A stretch of 64,000 nt of DNA from Neisseria zalophi (GCF_008807015.1 NZ_CP031700.1:2257014-2321013), one strand, 5' to 3'; counted from the stretch's first letter, positions 36,414-46,394 are shown. Program-made: numbers and translations. The notes: generated by a model from the sequence alone, not told the origin.

Positions 36414-36427
36414 AACAAACCTAATAT

Positions 36428-36464
36428 ATTTCAGACGGCCTATTTGATATAGGCCGTCTGAAAT
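36428..36464. terminator. DUS-pair terminator between rsmI and the outer-membrane-factor gene
   Basis: ATTTCAGACGGCCTAT and ATAGGCCGTCTGAAAT form a perfect 16-bp stem with a 5-base loop. It serves two convergent genes. Confidence 0.8.
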
Positions 36465-36473
36465 ATTATCTTA

Positions 36474-37886
36474 TTATTTGATTTTCGTTTGCGTATTGAA
36501 TCCACCACCAAGCTGTACATGCAGATTACTCCACGCTGCCAATAAATCGGCACGACCTTGTACAAGCAATATCTGACGTTGCAAAGTTTCATCCTGTTTT
36601 CGCAGAGAATCGATGCCATTTTCCAAACCGGCACGCATACGACGGGCAGATGCTGCTTCCGATTTTTTAGCCGTACCAACCATGCGTTGTTGCAAATCCA
36701 CCTGTTTGTGCAAGCTTTGATATGCCGACACCGCGTCTGCAGCAGAGCGCATGGCATTCAAAACAGTTTGATCATAAATAGCCACCTGCTCGTTAAATTG
36801 ACTGTTACGGGCAGCCAAGTTCGATTGCAAAGCCCCCGATGTAAACAAAGGCAGGTGTATCGCCGGCAGCACAGTTAATGCACCACCGTTCTTTCCTCTT
36901 ACAATATCAAAAGCATCAATATGACTAAGCCCTGCCAAGGCCCTCAATTCGATATTTGGATAAAATTCGGCTTTGGCTTCACGAATATCTTGCTCTCTAG
37001 CCTGTAGTAATGCTTTTTGTGCGGCAATATCCGGCCGCCGTGCCAATAAATCGGCACGAATCTTATTCACTGCCAATACCGGTGCATCTTTTTGAGCAGA
37101 AGGTTTCCAGTTATCCAGTTCATTAGGGCTTCTGCCGATAGCAGCCGCCAGACTATGGCGCACCTGTTGAATCTGGCGAGATAATTCTAACTTCTCCATT
37201 TCTAACAGTTGTTTGGCAGATTCCGTCTGATAAAGTGCGGAAGGTGCCAAAATATTGGCATTAACCCGTCGTCCAAGTAGCTTTTCATTCTCTCCGACAA
37301 GCTCGATCCGTTGTTCAACTAATTGCGACCTTGCCTCTAGTGCCTGCCAAACAAAATATTGAACTGCAACAGCATGAGCCACTTCCAAACGTGCCTGAAT
37401 AGCTTCATAAGCAATCGCCCGACGACGACCTAACGCAGATTGAATACGCGCCTGATTCTTTCCCCAAAAATCGAAAGACCAACTTCCTTCCACTGCCGTA
37501 TTGGCCAGCAAAAGAAGATGGTTTGTATCGAATTGTGGTACAGATGGTTTGGGGGTAACGTATGTACCGAGACCTTGCACAGACAAACCGACCTGTGTTT
37601 TCCCTGTAGCTTGAACCACACCCAATTGCGCTTGCGCCTGTTCAAATCGGGCTTTGATTATTCTCAAATTTGGGGCATTTTGTAATGCCTGAGCAATCAG
37701 TGTATTGAGCTTGGTATCTTTTAAACTTGTCCACCAAGCACCCTGAATTTCCTGTGTTGAATGACCTTCAGGCAGCAAATACGCCGTTGGATACTCCAAC
37801 GGCGTCTGTTTGCCAAACGGCGCACACGCAGTAACAAATACTAAACCTGCCACTGCCCAACTGCGTACGATAGCATCAAATTTCAT
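36474..37886 (-). CDS. RND/EmrAB-type outer membrane efflux lipoprotein (NodT family)
   Basis: The 470-residue protein has a lipoprotein signal (VFVTACAPF, lipid Cys at 21 from the chosen start) and two outer-membrane-factor repeats rich in coiled coil: WWTSLKDTKLNTLIAQAL, FDFWGKNQARIQSALG and LLARRPDIAAQKALLQAREQDI are NodT-family hallmarks, as is FYPNIELRALAGLS. Such trimers form the outer channel of tripartite pumps. The marR stop and an alternative ATG overlap (TAATG at 37937), so a 17-codon longer, coupled start is possible. No membrane-fusion or pump gene is adjacent. Confidence 0.9.
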   Translation of the reverse strand: MKFDAIVRSWAVAGLVFVTACAPFGKQTPLEYPTAYLLPEGHSTQEIQGAWWTSLKDTKLNTLIAQALQNAPNLRIIKARFEQAQAQLGVVQATGKTQVGLSVQGLGTYVTPKPSVPQFDTNHLLLLANTAVEGSWSFDFWGKNQARIQSALGRRRAIAYEAIQARLEVAHAVAVQYFVWQALEARSQLVEQRIELVGENEKLLGRRVNANILAPSALYQTESAKQLLEMEKLELSRQIQQVRHSLAAAIGRSPNELDNWKPSAQKDAPVLAVNKIRADLLARRPDIAAQKALLQAREQDIREAKAEFYPNIELRALAGLSHIDAFDIVRGKNGGALTVLPAIHLPLFTSGALQSNLAARNSQFNEQVAIYDQTVLNAMRSAADAVSAYQSLHKQVDLQQRMVGTAKKSEAASARRMRAGLENGIDSLRKQDETLQRQILLVQGRADLLAAWSNLHVQLGGGFNTQTKIK

Positions 37887-37936
37887 AAAATCAGTGTCCG
37901 CTTGCGTTAAAGCCTCAGCACAACACCGTCGAACCA

Positions 37937-38428
37937 TTAACCCAATTTGGCTAAAAGTTTGCTCAACAAATGTTGAAGCTGGGCATAATCCTCATTGGTA
38001 AAATCTTCCCACGCCTCTCCACTTTTACTGGAAATTTGCGGCCAGATTTTTTGAATAAAAGCTTCACCCTCAGGTGTTAATTTTAACACGATTTGGCGGC
38101 GGTCTTGTTGATTGATATGACGCTCAACCCAACCACGCTCAACCATTTCATCAGAAAGACGGGTAGCGCTGGTGCGCGTTAAGTCCATCAAGTCACTCAA
38201 GCGTGAAGGCAGAATCTCGCTGTTTGGGCTAACATAAACAGCCATCATAGCAAACCATAGGTTTTCATTAATCCCAAACTCTTTCAAGCTTTCATTAAGA
38301 TGGCTGCTCAAGCGTTCTGTAACCACACGCAACAATCGACCCGCCTGAGTTTGCTGTTCGGAAAACTCAGGCAATCGACCTGAAAGTAAGCGCAGTGCAT
38401 TAACCAATTCGGCTTGTGAAAAACTCAT
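37937..38428 (-). CDS. MarR-family transcriptional regulator
   Basis: The 163-residue protein has a winged helix-turn-helix: LSDLMDLTRTSATRLSDEMVERGWVERHINQQDRRQ is the recognition helix and wing with the DxR signature, followed by VLKLTPEGEAF. The flanking helices dimerise. It lies directly before the efflux outer-membrane factor and overlaps it or nearly so, so it probably represses this operon in response to a toxic ligand, as FarR and EmrR do. The start at 38428 has AGAGAAGAG before it. Confidence 0.92.
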   Translation of the reverse strand: MSFSQAELVNALRLLSGRLPEFSEQQTQAGRLLRVVTERLSSHLNESLKEFGINENLWFAMMAVYVSPNSEILPSRLSDLMDLTRTSATRLSDEMVERGWVERHINQQDRRQIVLKLTPEGEAFIQKIWPQISSKSGEAWEDFTNEDYAQLQHLLSKLLAKLG

Positions 38429-39127
38429 TGTATTCTCTTCTCTGTGATGATTAGTCATTCAGCAGCATATACTTTACATATCATTACACGAATATGAGCA
38501 TCTACTGCCATTTTACTTAATTAAACAGCATAATAATTTGCCGTTTAAAATAGTTACCATTAACTCCGATATAGCTATTTTAATATATTCGTATATAATT
38601 TCTCAAAAAACAGACAATCGGCTTACTCTTCTAACAGGCGGTGTAGCATCTGTTATAAAATGATAAAAAACAACCTTTTAAGAAAAAAAATAACCGATTA
38701 TCATTTTTTCATCCATACCAATATAATCTTCAACATCAGGTATGCTATAACAATTTTTATACAATATTATCCATCTCATTCGAACTGGTACTTTTAGAGT
38801 AGGTACTTTGTAATATAGTTCGGATGCACAACATATCTTTACGCATAATGCATGATACTTAAAGATAATATAAAATTATTTATAGACGATCGTTTTAGGT
38901 ATTTTTGCCCTAATGCAATTACTCAAAAGCTTTCCCAACATCAAAAATACATGATTTTAAAATGCCTGATCTATTTAAATATATGGTATATAAATAACTA
39001 TTTAAAATAAAATCTGGTACTCCTTACAGTCAATTTTAAAACTGCAAACAGTACCAGATTTATCCCAAATAAATCATGCCAAACGATAATTTATCACTAT
39101 CTATCACACGACAAATATCATAGCGGC
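38429..39127. other. Long A+T-rich intergenic region between marR and argJ
   Basis: These 699 bases contain no gene I can support, and there is no DUS. The marR-proximal part should hold its promoter and operator. At the other end is the argJ terminator. The middle has many short A/T tracts. Confidence 0.5.
39010..39061 (-). terminator. Long-stem hairpin after argJ
   Basis: AAATCTGGTACT and AGTACCAGATTT form a perfect 12-bp stem with a 28-base loop that has an inner CAGT/ACTG pair. On the minus strand it continues as TATTTTAAAT. It begins 67 bases after the argJ stop. Confidence 0.6.
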
Positions 39128-40348
39128 TTAACTTCGATAATCAGCATTAATGGACACATACTCATGTGATAAATCACAAGTATAAACCGTTGCCTTATGC
39201 TTACCACGCTGCAAGTCGACACGAACAGCAATCTCCGATTGACTCATCACCGCTTGCCCCATTTCTTCCGTATAGCTTTCTGCTCTGCCACCATTTTCGG
39301 CCACCAAAGCAGTTCCTAGCCACAACCGTACTTTATCAGTATCAAAATTCTCTAGTCCCGAATAGCCAATAGCTGCCAGCAAGCGCCCTAAATTAGGATC
39401 CGAAGCGAAGAAAGCGGTTTTTACCAATGGTGAATGGGCAATAGCATAAGCAACTTTTTTCGCTTCTTTCTGATCAGCTGCATTCTCTACCGTAATAGAA
39501 ATAAATTTAGTAGCACCTTCTCCGTCACGCACAATTGCTTGAGCCAACTCCAAGGCCAAGTCACCAAGTAGATTTTTTAGTTCGTCATAACGTGGATCAG
39601 CGATATTATCGATTTCATTCTGACCGGATTTACCTGTCGCAACGATTACAAAACTGTCATTTGTACTCATATCTCCGTCAACAGTAATACAATTAAACGA
39701 CATATCGGCAATTTCTTGCGTCATCAATTGCAAAACCGGTTGGGAAACATGGGCATCACACACAATAAAGCCCAACATGGTCGCCATATTAGGACAGATC
39801 ATACCGGCTCCCTTGGCAATACCGGTGGCACGTACTGTATGGTTTTTCCCCACTTTACCTTCACGGCTGGCCGCTTTAGGAATAGTATCAGTCGTCATAA
39901 TGGCACGAGCTGCCTCATTCCAGTGAACAGGTTTAACCTTAGGCAGCGCCGTAATAATTTTTTCATAAGGTAGCGGCTCAAGAATCACACCGGTAGAAAA
40001 TGGCAACACTTGAGTCGACTTACAGCCAACCTGACTTGCCACAGCCTCACAAATCGTCAGTGCCCGAGAACGACCCTCTGCACCTGTACCGGCATTGGCA
40101 TTTCCCGTATTAATCACCAATGCACGTACTCCGTCTTCATCGAATAAATGTTCTTGAGCAAGATAAACCGGAGCGGCACAAAATCGGTTTTGTGTGAATA
40201 CGGCACCTGTTGTATTGTTGTGATTCAATACAATCAAGGTTAAATCATTATGTTCTACTTTTTTAATACCGGCCTGGCCTACGAAAACCTGAACACCATC
40301 AATGATCAATAAATCTTCCGGTTTTTTTTCTGTTAAATTAACTGCCAT
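39128..40348 (-). CDS. argJ: Bifunctional glutamate N-acetyltransferase/amino-acid acetyltransferase ArgJ
   Basis: ArgJ recycles the acetyl group from N-acetylornithine to glutamate and, in the bifunctional form, also makes N-acetylglutamate from acetyl-CoA. The 406-residue precursor cleaves itself before Thr in KGAGMICPNMATMLGF; other family blocks are NTGNANAGTG, STGVILEPLPYEKI and DGDMSTNDS. Its ATG begins directly after the clcA stop codon (TAAATG), so the two genes are one transcript, an unusual pairing functionally. Other arg genes are not in the window. Confidence 0.97.
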   Translation of the reverse strand: MAVNLTEKKPEDLLIIDGVQVFVGQAGIKKVEHNDLTLIVLNHNNTTGAVFTQNRFCAAPVYLAQEHLFDEDGVRALVINTGNANAGTGAEGRSRALTICEAVASQVGCKSTQVLPFSTGVILEPLPYEKIITALPKVKPVHWNEAARAIMTTDTIPKAASREGKVGKNHTVRATGIAKGAGMICPNMATMLGFIVCDAHVSQPVLQLMTQEIADMSFNCITVDGDMSTNDSFVIVATGKSGQNEIDNIADPRYDELKNLLGDLALELAQAIVRDGEGATKFISITVENAADQKEAKKVAYAIAHSPLVKTAFFASDPNLGRLLAAIGYSGLENFDTDKVRLWLGTALVAENGGRAESYTEEMGQAVMSQSEIAVRVDLQRGKHKATVYTCDLSHEYVSINADYRS

Positions 40349-41740
40349 TTATGAACTCTCCTTTGTTTCCGCCTGTTTGGCGGCATGCTCTTCTTGAACG
40401 CGCTGTCTGAAACGTGCGCCTGCTGCATGATAAAACGGTTTAGGTGAAAACTGCCGTGATACCTGAGATGCAAAAATAGCACCAATCAACAGCCAAAACA
40501 ATAAATTCTGCCCTCCTGTCATTTCCATCACTACCACACTGGAGGTTAAAGGTGCCTGTGTTGCTGCTGCAAGGAAAGCAGCCATACAAATTAATACCAC
40601 CACGTTTACACCAGTTTGCAGATTGGCAAAATCAGCCATATGCTGACCTATCATGGCACCAACAGCCAAAGACGGAGTAAAAATTCCACCCGGAATACCT
40701 GCCCAATAAGACAATATAGTGGCCGCCCACTTCGCTATCGCAACACCTTGTGGTGCATCATATAAACGACGCAAAGCTTCCGATGCTTCCTGATACCCCG
40801 TGCCAAAGGTCTGGCCTTGATAAATCGTACCCAAAGCCGCCAATACAATACCAATCAAGCCCGCCAATAAAATGGGATGTTGGCGAACCCATCCTCTATA
40901 TTTTTCCGGAGACACAGACGCCACCCCCTTGTATAACAAACGGGCAAACAATCCGCCGGCCAACCCACAAATCAGGCCACAAACCAACACCCAAATCAAC
41001 ATATCATCTAATTCTGTACCGTGAAAGCCTGAAAAATAAGGGTTGTTACCCTGTATGGCTACCTGAATGAAACCTGCTGCTAATACACCGATAAAAATTT
41101 GCCGCTCCCAGCGCAACAATACGCCCCGCCCCAATTCTTCAATAGCGAATACCACTCCAGCAAGCGGAGCATTAAACGCAGCAGCCAAGCCACCAGCCGC
41201 ACCTGCAGCAATCAAATCATTTTCCTGCATGCCTTTAAAAGCCAAATTATGCTTTTTACACCACGCCCCCCAAGCCGCCATGACTGCTGCACCAACCTGC
41301 ACAGACGGTCCTTCACGTCCGATAGACGCACCGGCAAGCATGCCTAAAAAGGTAAGTGGAATTTTTAATATTGTCTGCATAAAAGCAATCGGCCGTATTT
41401 TTTGTGCACCATAAGGTAATGACAATGATGCCAATACTTGGGGAATACCGCTACCCGACGTATAAGGAGCAAAACGTCTGGTCAACCAGACAATCAAAGG
41501 CAGCCCTAATGGCAGCACAACCCATGCAAACCACGGATATTCCTGAACCAACCGTGCATTTTCCTCTAATGCCCAATCGGCAGCCTCTGCAAAAGCCAGT
41601 GATACAAGAGCAACAAATGCAGCGCCGACCAATAAAAAAATAAAAGCCAGCGTTTTTCTTGAAAGTCGTTGTGTTTGTTTCAGTTTATGTAGAATTTTGC
41701 GTTTGAGTTTATGAAAATGAGTAGATAGAAAGACGTTCAT
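40349..41740 (-). CDS. clcA: ClC-type chloride/proton exchanger
   Basis: The 463-residue membrane protein has the three selectivity segments of the ClC family: GSGIPQV, GREGPSVQ (gating Glu) and GGIFTPSLAVGA. The FAIEELGRG segment keeps the inner proton-pathway Glu of E. coli ClcA, which suggests an exchanger rather than a channel. About ten or more hydrophobic helices are visible; the basic N-terminus (HKLKRKILHKLKQTQRLSRK) is cytoplasmic. Such proteins help in acid resistance. It heads the clcA-argJ transcript. Confidence 0.93.
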   Translation of the reverse strand: MNVFLSTHFHKLKRKILHKLKQTQRLSRKTLAFIFLLVGAAFVALVSLAFAEAADWALEENARLVQEYPWFAWVVLPLGLPLIVWLTRRFAPYTSGSGIPQVLASLSLPYGAQKIRPIAFMQTILKIPLTFLGMLAGASIGREGPSVQVGAAVMAAWGAWCKKHNLAFKGMQENDLIAAGAAGGLAAAFNAPLAGVVFAIEELGRGVLLRWERQIFIGVLAAGFIQVAIQGNNPYFSGFHGTELDDMLIWVLVCGLICGLAGGLFARLLYKGVASVSPEKYRGWVRQHPILLAGLIGIVLAALGTIYQGQTFGTGYQEASEALRRLYDAPQGVAIAKWAATILSYWAGIPGGIFTPSLAVGAMIGQHMADFANLQTGVNVVVLICMAAFLAAATQAPLTSSVVVMEMTGGQNLLFWLLIGAIFASQVSRQFSPKPFYHAAGARFRQRVQEEHAAKQAETKESS

Positions 41741-42119
41741 GAATGATAACCTGTGTCATATAGTTTTCAGACGGCCTACCAACTTTAAATAAGGAGTCTG
41801 CATTATTTTCAATATAATGTCTTTATTATAATCTGCTTTGCTTTATCGTTTACAACTTTTCAAATAATCTGTTTCAAATACTAAAAACACAATAAAAATA
41901 TCATGCATTAAATATTATGAATATTTATTCTGGCTAGCAGAAATCAACAGCATACTGCATAAAAGAGGAATTAAAAAATTTATAAAAACCTTATATATTA
42001 AACAGGCCGTCTGAAATCTCTTCAGACGGCCTGTTTAATCATCAAAGAATATTCTATTCGGTTCCTAAAATTTTCTTTTTTATTTTCCAGCTAATTCAAT
42101 AGTTATACAAATAAATATA
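41741..42119. other. Intergenic region upstream of clcA
   Basis: These 379 bases hold one DUS near 41767, A+T-rich sequence with the presumed clcA promoter, and the DUS-pair terminator at 42001-42035. I see no gene. Confidence 0.5.
42001..42035 (-). terminator. DUS-pair terminator of the zinc-ribbon protein gene
   Basis: AACAGGCCGTCTGAA and TTCAGACGGCCTGTT form a perfect 15-bp stem with a 5-base loop, 85 bases past the stop. Confidence 0.7.
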
Positions 42120-42782
42120 TCACTTCATAAAAGAAGCCAGCAAATAACCGATTGCAATTAAAATAAAGACCACCAATAAAATAATTCCAATTGAAATTAG
42201 TGCTTTAGTTCCTTTAAACCAAGAGCGCCAATTAAATCCCCCTCTTTCCTGTATTAATTTTTGCTCCAACTCTGCACGAATTTGTTTACGCAACCGCTTT
42301 TCTTCTTCTTGCTTTTCTAATTGTAATTTTAAAGCGATTTCTTGTTGCTTCTTACGCTCAAACGCAACTTTCTCTTCCCACTCAATTCGCTTACGCTCAA
42401 TCACTGTATCAGTGGCTGTTGCAAAATGTAAATGACACGTAGGACATTCTTCTATTGCATCAGGATCGTCAATAATAGTGCGGCAAACCGGACACTGATC
42501 AATAATTTTCTTAACATCTTCCTCTTGATTCTCTTCTGGAATCAATTCCAAAGAATGCCTGATAATAACATCCAGCCCCAAATAGCTGAAATAATGCTGC
42601 GCATTTTCCCGCTCTTCTTTGGAGCAATTCTCTGCAATAATCGCCTGTGGTCGCTCTGCCAACGCTTGAATCAAGTCATCCGCTTGATTTTCCGGAAGAT
42701 TATCTCGGAGACAGGCATTAATACGTTCCTTATCAACACTAGGCGGATAAGAGACATAAACATCGTAGTATTTTTCTTTCAT
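42120..42782 (-). CDS. Zinc-ribbon, coiled-coil, tail-anchored membrane protein of unknown function
   Basis: I do not recognise a named family. The 220-residue protein has an N-terminal globular part (1-90) that contains DVYVSYPPSVDKERINACL, a four-cysteine zinc ribbon (CPVC at 97-100 and CPTC at 113-116), a strongly charged coiled coil (about 125-185, QEIALKLQLEKQEEEKRLRK) and one C-terminal transmembrane helix (about 195-217). The layout suggests a cytoplasmic domain tethered to the inner membrane by its tail. CGGAAT before the ATG at 42782 sets the start. It is alone, between DUS pair and A+T-rich DNA. Confidence 0.75.
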   Translation of the reverse strand: MKEKYYDVYVSYPPSVDKERINACLRDNLPENQADDLIQALAERPQAIIAENCSKEERENAQHYFSYLGLDVIIRHSLELIPEENQEEDVKKIIDQCPVCRTIIDDPDAIEECPTCHLHFATATDTVIERKRIEWEEKVAFERKKQQEIALKLQLEKQEEEKRLRKQIRAELEQKLIQERGGFNWRSWFKGTKALISIGIILLVVFILIAIGYLLASFMK

Positions 42783-43214
42783 GATTATTCCGTACAATAG
42801 CCAGTATTAGACTTTATGTTACTTCCTAAACAGCTATATCGCTTTGTTAAGATCGATAGAGTATTTTATTATCTGTCTCTTGTCAGTCCACGCATACAAA
42901 CGGCATATATTTACGATAATTTACTTAATAGGCTGATGCTTTAAATAAAAAATAGCCGATATATAACAATGGAATATTTTCAAAACACTTGTGATTATAA
43001 ATTAATCGTGAATAATTGTAAAAATTATACTTTTAAAAGTACAAATATAATCATAATTTAAAGAATTTGAGAAATAGTGACATTTTTTAAGACATCATAA
43101 TTTCAATCACCCAGTTATTAGTTCAAACTTTCAAATAGAATTTAAATTAAAACAATAACCGGGTGAATCAAAATATAGATTACGGTGACCCTGATCTATT
43201 TTGCCAGATAGTCA
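42783..43214. other. A+T-rich intergenic region between the zinc-ribbon gene and erpA
   Basis: TCACCCAGTTATT (43107-43119) and AATAACCGGGTGA (43154-43166) form a 13-bp inverted repeat with one mismatch, 48 bases beyond the erpA stop; it probably ends the erpA transcript. The rest (about 320 bases) should hold the promoter of the zinc-ribbon gene; no gene is visible. Confidence 0.5.
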
Positions 43215-43571
43215 TCATACTGAAAAAGAAGACCCACAACCACAAGTGGTTGTTGCGTTAGGATTACGAATCACAAATTGAGAGCCATGTAAACTTTCCG
43301 TATAATCAATTTCCGCACCAACCAAATATTGGTAGCTCATTGGATCTACCAAAAAGGTTAAACCATTCTTTTCAATTTCAAAGTCATCATCATTTTTGAT
43401 TTCATCAAAAGTAAACCCATATTGAAAACCTGAACACCCTCCTCCATTAACAAAGACACGCAGCTTCAAATCGGGGTTATTTTCTTCTGCAATCAGATCC
43501 GCCACTTTAGCGCAGCAGCTTTCTGTAAAAACAATAGGGGTTTCTTCAACAATTGCTGTTTCTTCTGACAT
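43215..43571 (-). CDS. erpA: Iron-sulfur cluster insertion protein ErpA
   Basis: This A-type carrier delivers Fe-S clusters to apoproteins. The 118-residue protein has the three conserved cysteines: one in [12 protein letters not shown] and two in [11 protein letters not shown] at the C-terminus. The [18 protein letters not shown] start and [16 protein letters not shown] middle are family-typical. AAGGAAACACATC precedes the ATG. It stands alone upstream of a large intergenic gap, 260 bases from hemH. Confidence 0.95.
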   Translation of the reverse strand: MSEETAIVEETPIVFTESCCAKVADLIAEENNPDLKLRVFVNGGGCSGFQYGFTFDEIKNDDDFEIEKNGLTFLVDPMSYQYLVGAEIDYTESLHGSQFVIRNPNATTTCGCGSSFSV

Positions 43572-43831
43572 GATGTGTTTCCTTCTTACTTATATTGAAA
43601 AATATTTCAACCCAGTTTACGCTAAAATTAATCTAATATCTATTATTTTAGGGCTTTTATACCGAATTTCAATAGTTTATCAAATATAGATTTTTAAGAT
43701 ATTTTAATAATATTGTACTTTTATTGCGATAAGCACCATTATTACACAGTACATAATACTTCTAGCCTAATTCTCAAGCCCATTACAAAAAGTTACACCC
43801 GAAATTTTCAAATTCGACAAACTGAAAAACT

Positions 43832-44851
43832 TTAAGTAGGCTCACACCAACCTTGTAAATGGCGTATTGCCAAGCTAGCTAATGTTTCAATCCAGTCCGG
43901 CTGAGTATTTAAACAAGGAATATATCGGAATTGCCGCCCCCCTGCTGCATAAAATTGCTCTCGCCCTTCAATAGCCAATTCTTCCATAGTCTCCAAACAG
44001 TCACTAACGAATCCCGGACAAAATACATCTAACTCAGCTACGCCACGCCCAGGCAACTCATCAAATAATACTTGTGTGCTTGGCTTGATCCATTTGGCTT
44101 TACCAAATTGACTCTGAAACGAAACAATGTAATCATTTTCTTTCAAAGACAATGCTTCTGCCAATAATTCGGCAGTACGATAACACTCATCAGGGTATGG
44201 ATCCCCTTCATCATGATTTTTTTGGGGAATTCCATGAAAACTCAACATCAGCCGTTGTCCTCTACCATTTTGCGACCAAAATGCTTCAATATGATTTTTC
44301 ATAGCAGTGATGTAGCGTTCATCATCATAAAAACGGGCAACCGTACGGACACTCATTTGATTACGTTGTTTTAATATCTGCTCAAATACTTTATCTAAAG
44401 CCGCTCCACTACTTGAAGCAGCATATTGCGGATAGAGAGGAATTACCAATAGCTGGGCAACTCCTTCATTTTTCAATTCTGCTAATACATTGGCAACAGA
44501 AGGCTGTCCATAAGTCATTGCATAGCGCACTATCAAATTAGGTAGTCTGTCTGCAAGTAAAGCAGCTTGTCGTTCTGTATAAACTGCCAGCGGTGAACCT
44601 TCATTTAGCCAAACTTTCTGATAAGCATGGGCACTCTTTTTAGGTCTCAACGTTAACACCAAGCCATGCAATATGGGCTGCCATAATAATTTAGGCAATT
44701 CAACAACACGGGTATCAGACAGAAACTCACGCAAATAGGGCTTAACCGCCTCTGCAGTAGGAGCTTCAGGCGTACCTAAGTTGAGCAGTAATACTGCTGT
44801 TTTATTCTGACGGGTATAAGGCAAACTAGGTTCTGGGAGGAAGCGAGACAT
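43832..44851 (-). CDS. hemH: Ferrochelatase
   Basis: HemH inserts iron into protoporphyrin IX, the last haem step, at the inner membrane. The 339-residue protein starts with VLLLNLGTPEAP, has YGQPSV, the metal-site His in LMLSFHGIPQKN and the acidic C-terminal cluster PGFVSDCLETMEEL. Length matches proteobacterial HemH without the [2Fe-2S] tail. It could supply haem for the cytochromes encoded in this window. GGAT lies before the start. It is probably monocistronic. Confidence 0.96.
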   Translation of the reverse strand: MSRFLPEPSLPYTRQNKTAVLLLNLGTPEAPTAEAVKPYLREFLSDTRVVELPKLLWQPILHGLVLTLRPKKSAHAYQKVWLNEGSPLAVYTERQAALLADRLPNLIVRYAMTYGQPSVANVLAELKNEGVAQLLVIPLYPQYAASSSGAALDKVFEQILKQRNQMSVRTVARFYDDERYITAMKNHIEAFWSQNGRGQRLMLSFHGIPQKNHDEGDPYPDECYRTAELLAEALSLKENDYIVSFQSQFGKAKWIKPSTQVLFDELPGRGVAELDVFCPGFVSDCLETMEELAIEGREQFYAAGGRQFRYIPCLNTQPDWIETLASLAIRHLQGWCEPT

Positions 44852-44953
44852 AATAAAGTCGATATCCTAAAATTTTTTCATGGAATATTCTACGGTATTT
44901 TGCCAAATATGGAACATTAATAAATATTATGCTTTTCAATCCATTACATTAAT

Positions 44954-45364
44954 TTATACAAAGGTTCCCATTCCAAGCAATAAAACTGTATAGCGCAGCA
45001 TTTTACCTATAATTAACATCATAATACATTTACCGATATTTAACTTTAACCATCCTGCTGCAATGGGTAAGCCGTCGCCCACAATCGGAACCCATGCTAA
45101 CAATAAAGCCCACACACCATAACGGTTAAGTATCTTATGTGTTTTTTGAGGTATTCTTTTTATACCAGGCAAAAATCTACCTATTCCATAGGAAAAAATA
45201 CTACCCAAGCTATTAAACAATCCGACAACCAACAAAGCAGTTAAACCCTTTTCAGGGTAACTTTGCACAAATAAAGCAAAAGAAACCTCCGATGTTCCGG
45301 GCAAAATGGTTGCCGATGTAAATGCCGAAAAAGCGAGTGCAATATAGAGGCTGAATAATGCCAT
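44954..45364 (-). CDS. yqaA: YqaA/VTT-domain membrane protein
   Basis: The 136-residue protein matches the YqaA branch of the DedA/VTT superfamily: LPGTSEVSFALFV, GLFNSLGSIFSYGIGRFLP, then WVPIVGDGLPIAAGWLKL and a final helix. About four membrane segments, with the re-entrant helix typical of VTT proteins. Function is unknown, possibly membrane-lipid homeostasis. The start at 45364 removes 11 upstream codons that are not hydrophobic-family sequence. The ribosome-binding site is weak, so the start is uncertain. Confidence 0.83.
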   Translation of the reverse strand: MALFSLYIALAFSAFTSATILPGTSEVSFALFVQSYPEKGLTALLVVGLFNSLGSIFSYGIGRFLPGIKRIPQKTHKILNRYGVWALLLAWVPIVGDGLPIAAGWLKLNIGKCIMMLIIGKMLRYTVLLLGMGTFV

Positions 45365-46016
45365 GATATCGGTCGATGTATATATAATGATTACCATTGT
45401 AATACATACAGATATCGAATGTACTTTAATAACTAACCAGTATAGCCAAACACCGCTGAACTGTTTTCACGGCCATCCATATATTTCCTATTGACTAAAA
45501 ATAGCATTTTGTGAAAATAGATTGGATTTTTTGTAAAAATTTGTTTTTCATTTTGCCAAGCAACTCCAGCATCAAAATATTACAATATCATGCAAAACGC
45601 TAAAAAATATACAAATAAAAATTATTACACCAAAGCAAAATACAAATAAAATTTTATAAAATCAATATATTAAAATCTAAACTGCTATTACTCGATTTTA
45701 ACCAAAACAAAAAAATTTCTTGATTTTAAATTTCACTTAAAGTCAATTTAAGTAAATTTGTTGTAAATTTGTATCAAATTAATTTATTAGGCATACTAAA
45801 GGAGCGTCTTTTAATTTTTTATTTATATTTTACCTATCTGATTTTTTTATATTTTATCTAAAAAATTACTGAAAGAAAAATTTCATACCACATAAAAAAT
45901 TTAATTCTAGAAGCCTATTTAATACATGATGTTTTATTCATATTCTTAAAAATAGCATTCATTTAATTTATTTGGCATAATACCATTTGTTAAATTATGT
46001 TTTTTTAAGATAACTT
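45365..46016. other. Very A+T-rich divergent intergenic region
   Basis: These 652 bases lie between yqaA and the two-gene membrane operon and must hold both promoters. They consist largely of A and T tracts with short direct repeats such as AATTTGTTGTAAATTTGT near 45756. There is no DUS and no gene I can support. The composition could reflect foreign origin or strong DNA curvature. Confidence 0.5.
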
Positions 46017-46394
46017 ATGAAACGGCCGACTTTTGTTACGGTGCTCGCTTGGTTTTTAATTATGACATCTGTGATATCGACAGCAACTATCCTGATGCAC
46101 CCACATAGCTACACAATACGGGAAATTTCTTTTTCTATGGGGATTCATATCGCCTTATGTTTCAATTCTGCTATAAATGCCATAGCGGGATTTGCCATGC
46201 TCAAAGCCAAAAACTGGGGCCGCTGGTTATATGTATTATGCAATACAATAAGCATTCTGGCAGAATTCATTATTTCACCTGACCGCCCGATGATACTTTA
46301 TGGTATTGTATTATTTATTTGTGTCGTATATTTTTTATTCCACTCACAAACACATTGTTATTTTCAAACTTCCGGCGGTGTAAGTAATGCGTAA
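46017..46394 (+). CDS. Small integral membrane protein, unknown function (first of two)
   Basis: I do not recognise this 125-residue protein. It has about four transmembrane helices, the first starting at once (RPTFVTVLAWFLIMTSVIS), and a GRWLYVLCN segment between helices two and three. It ends TSGGVSNA. Its last 8 bases overlap the next gene, so the two are translationally coupled and probably form a complex or act together. It lies in an A+T-rich neighbourhood. Confidence 0.7.
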   Translation: MKRPTFVTVLAWFLIMTSVISTATILMHPHSYTIREISFSMGIHIALCFNSAINAIAGFAMLKAKNWGRWLYVLCNTISILAEFIISPDRPMILYGIVLFICVVYFLFHSQTHCYFQTSGGVSNA

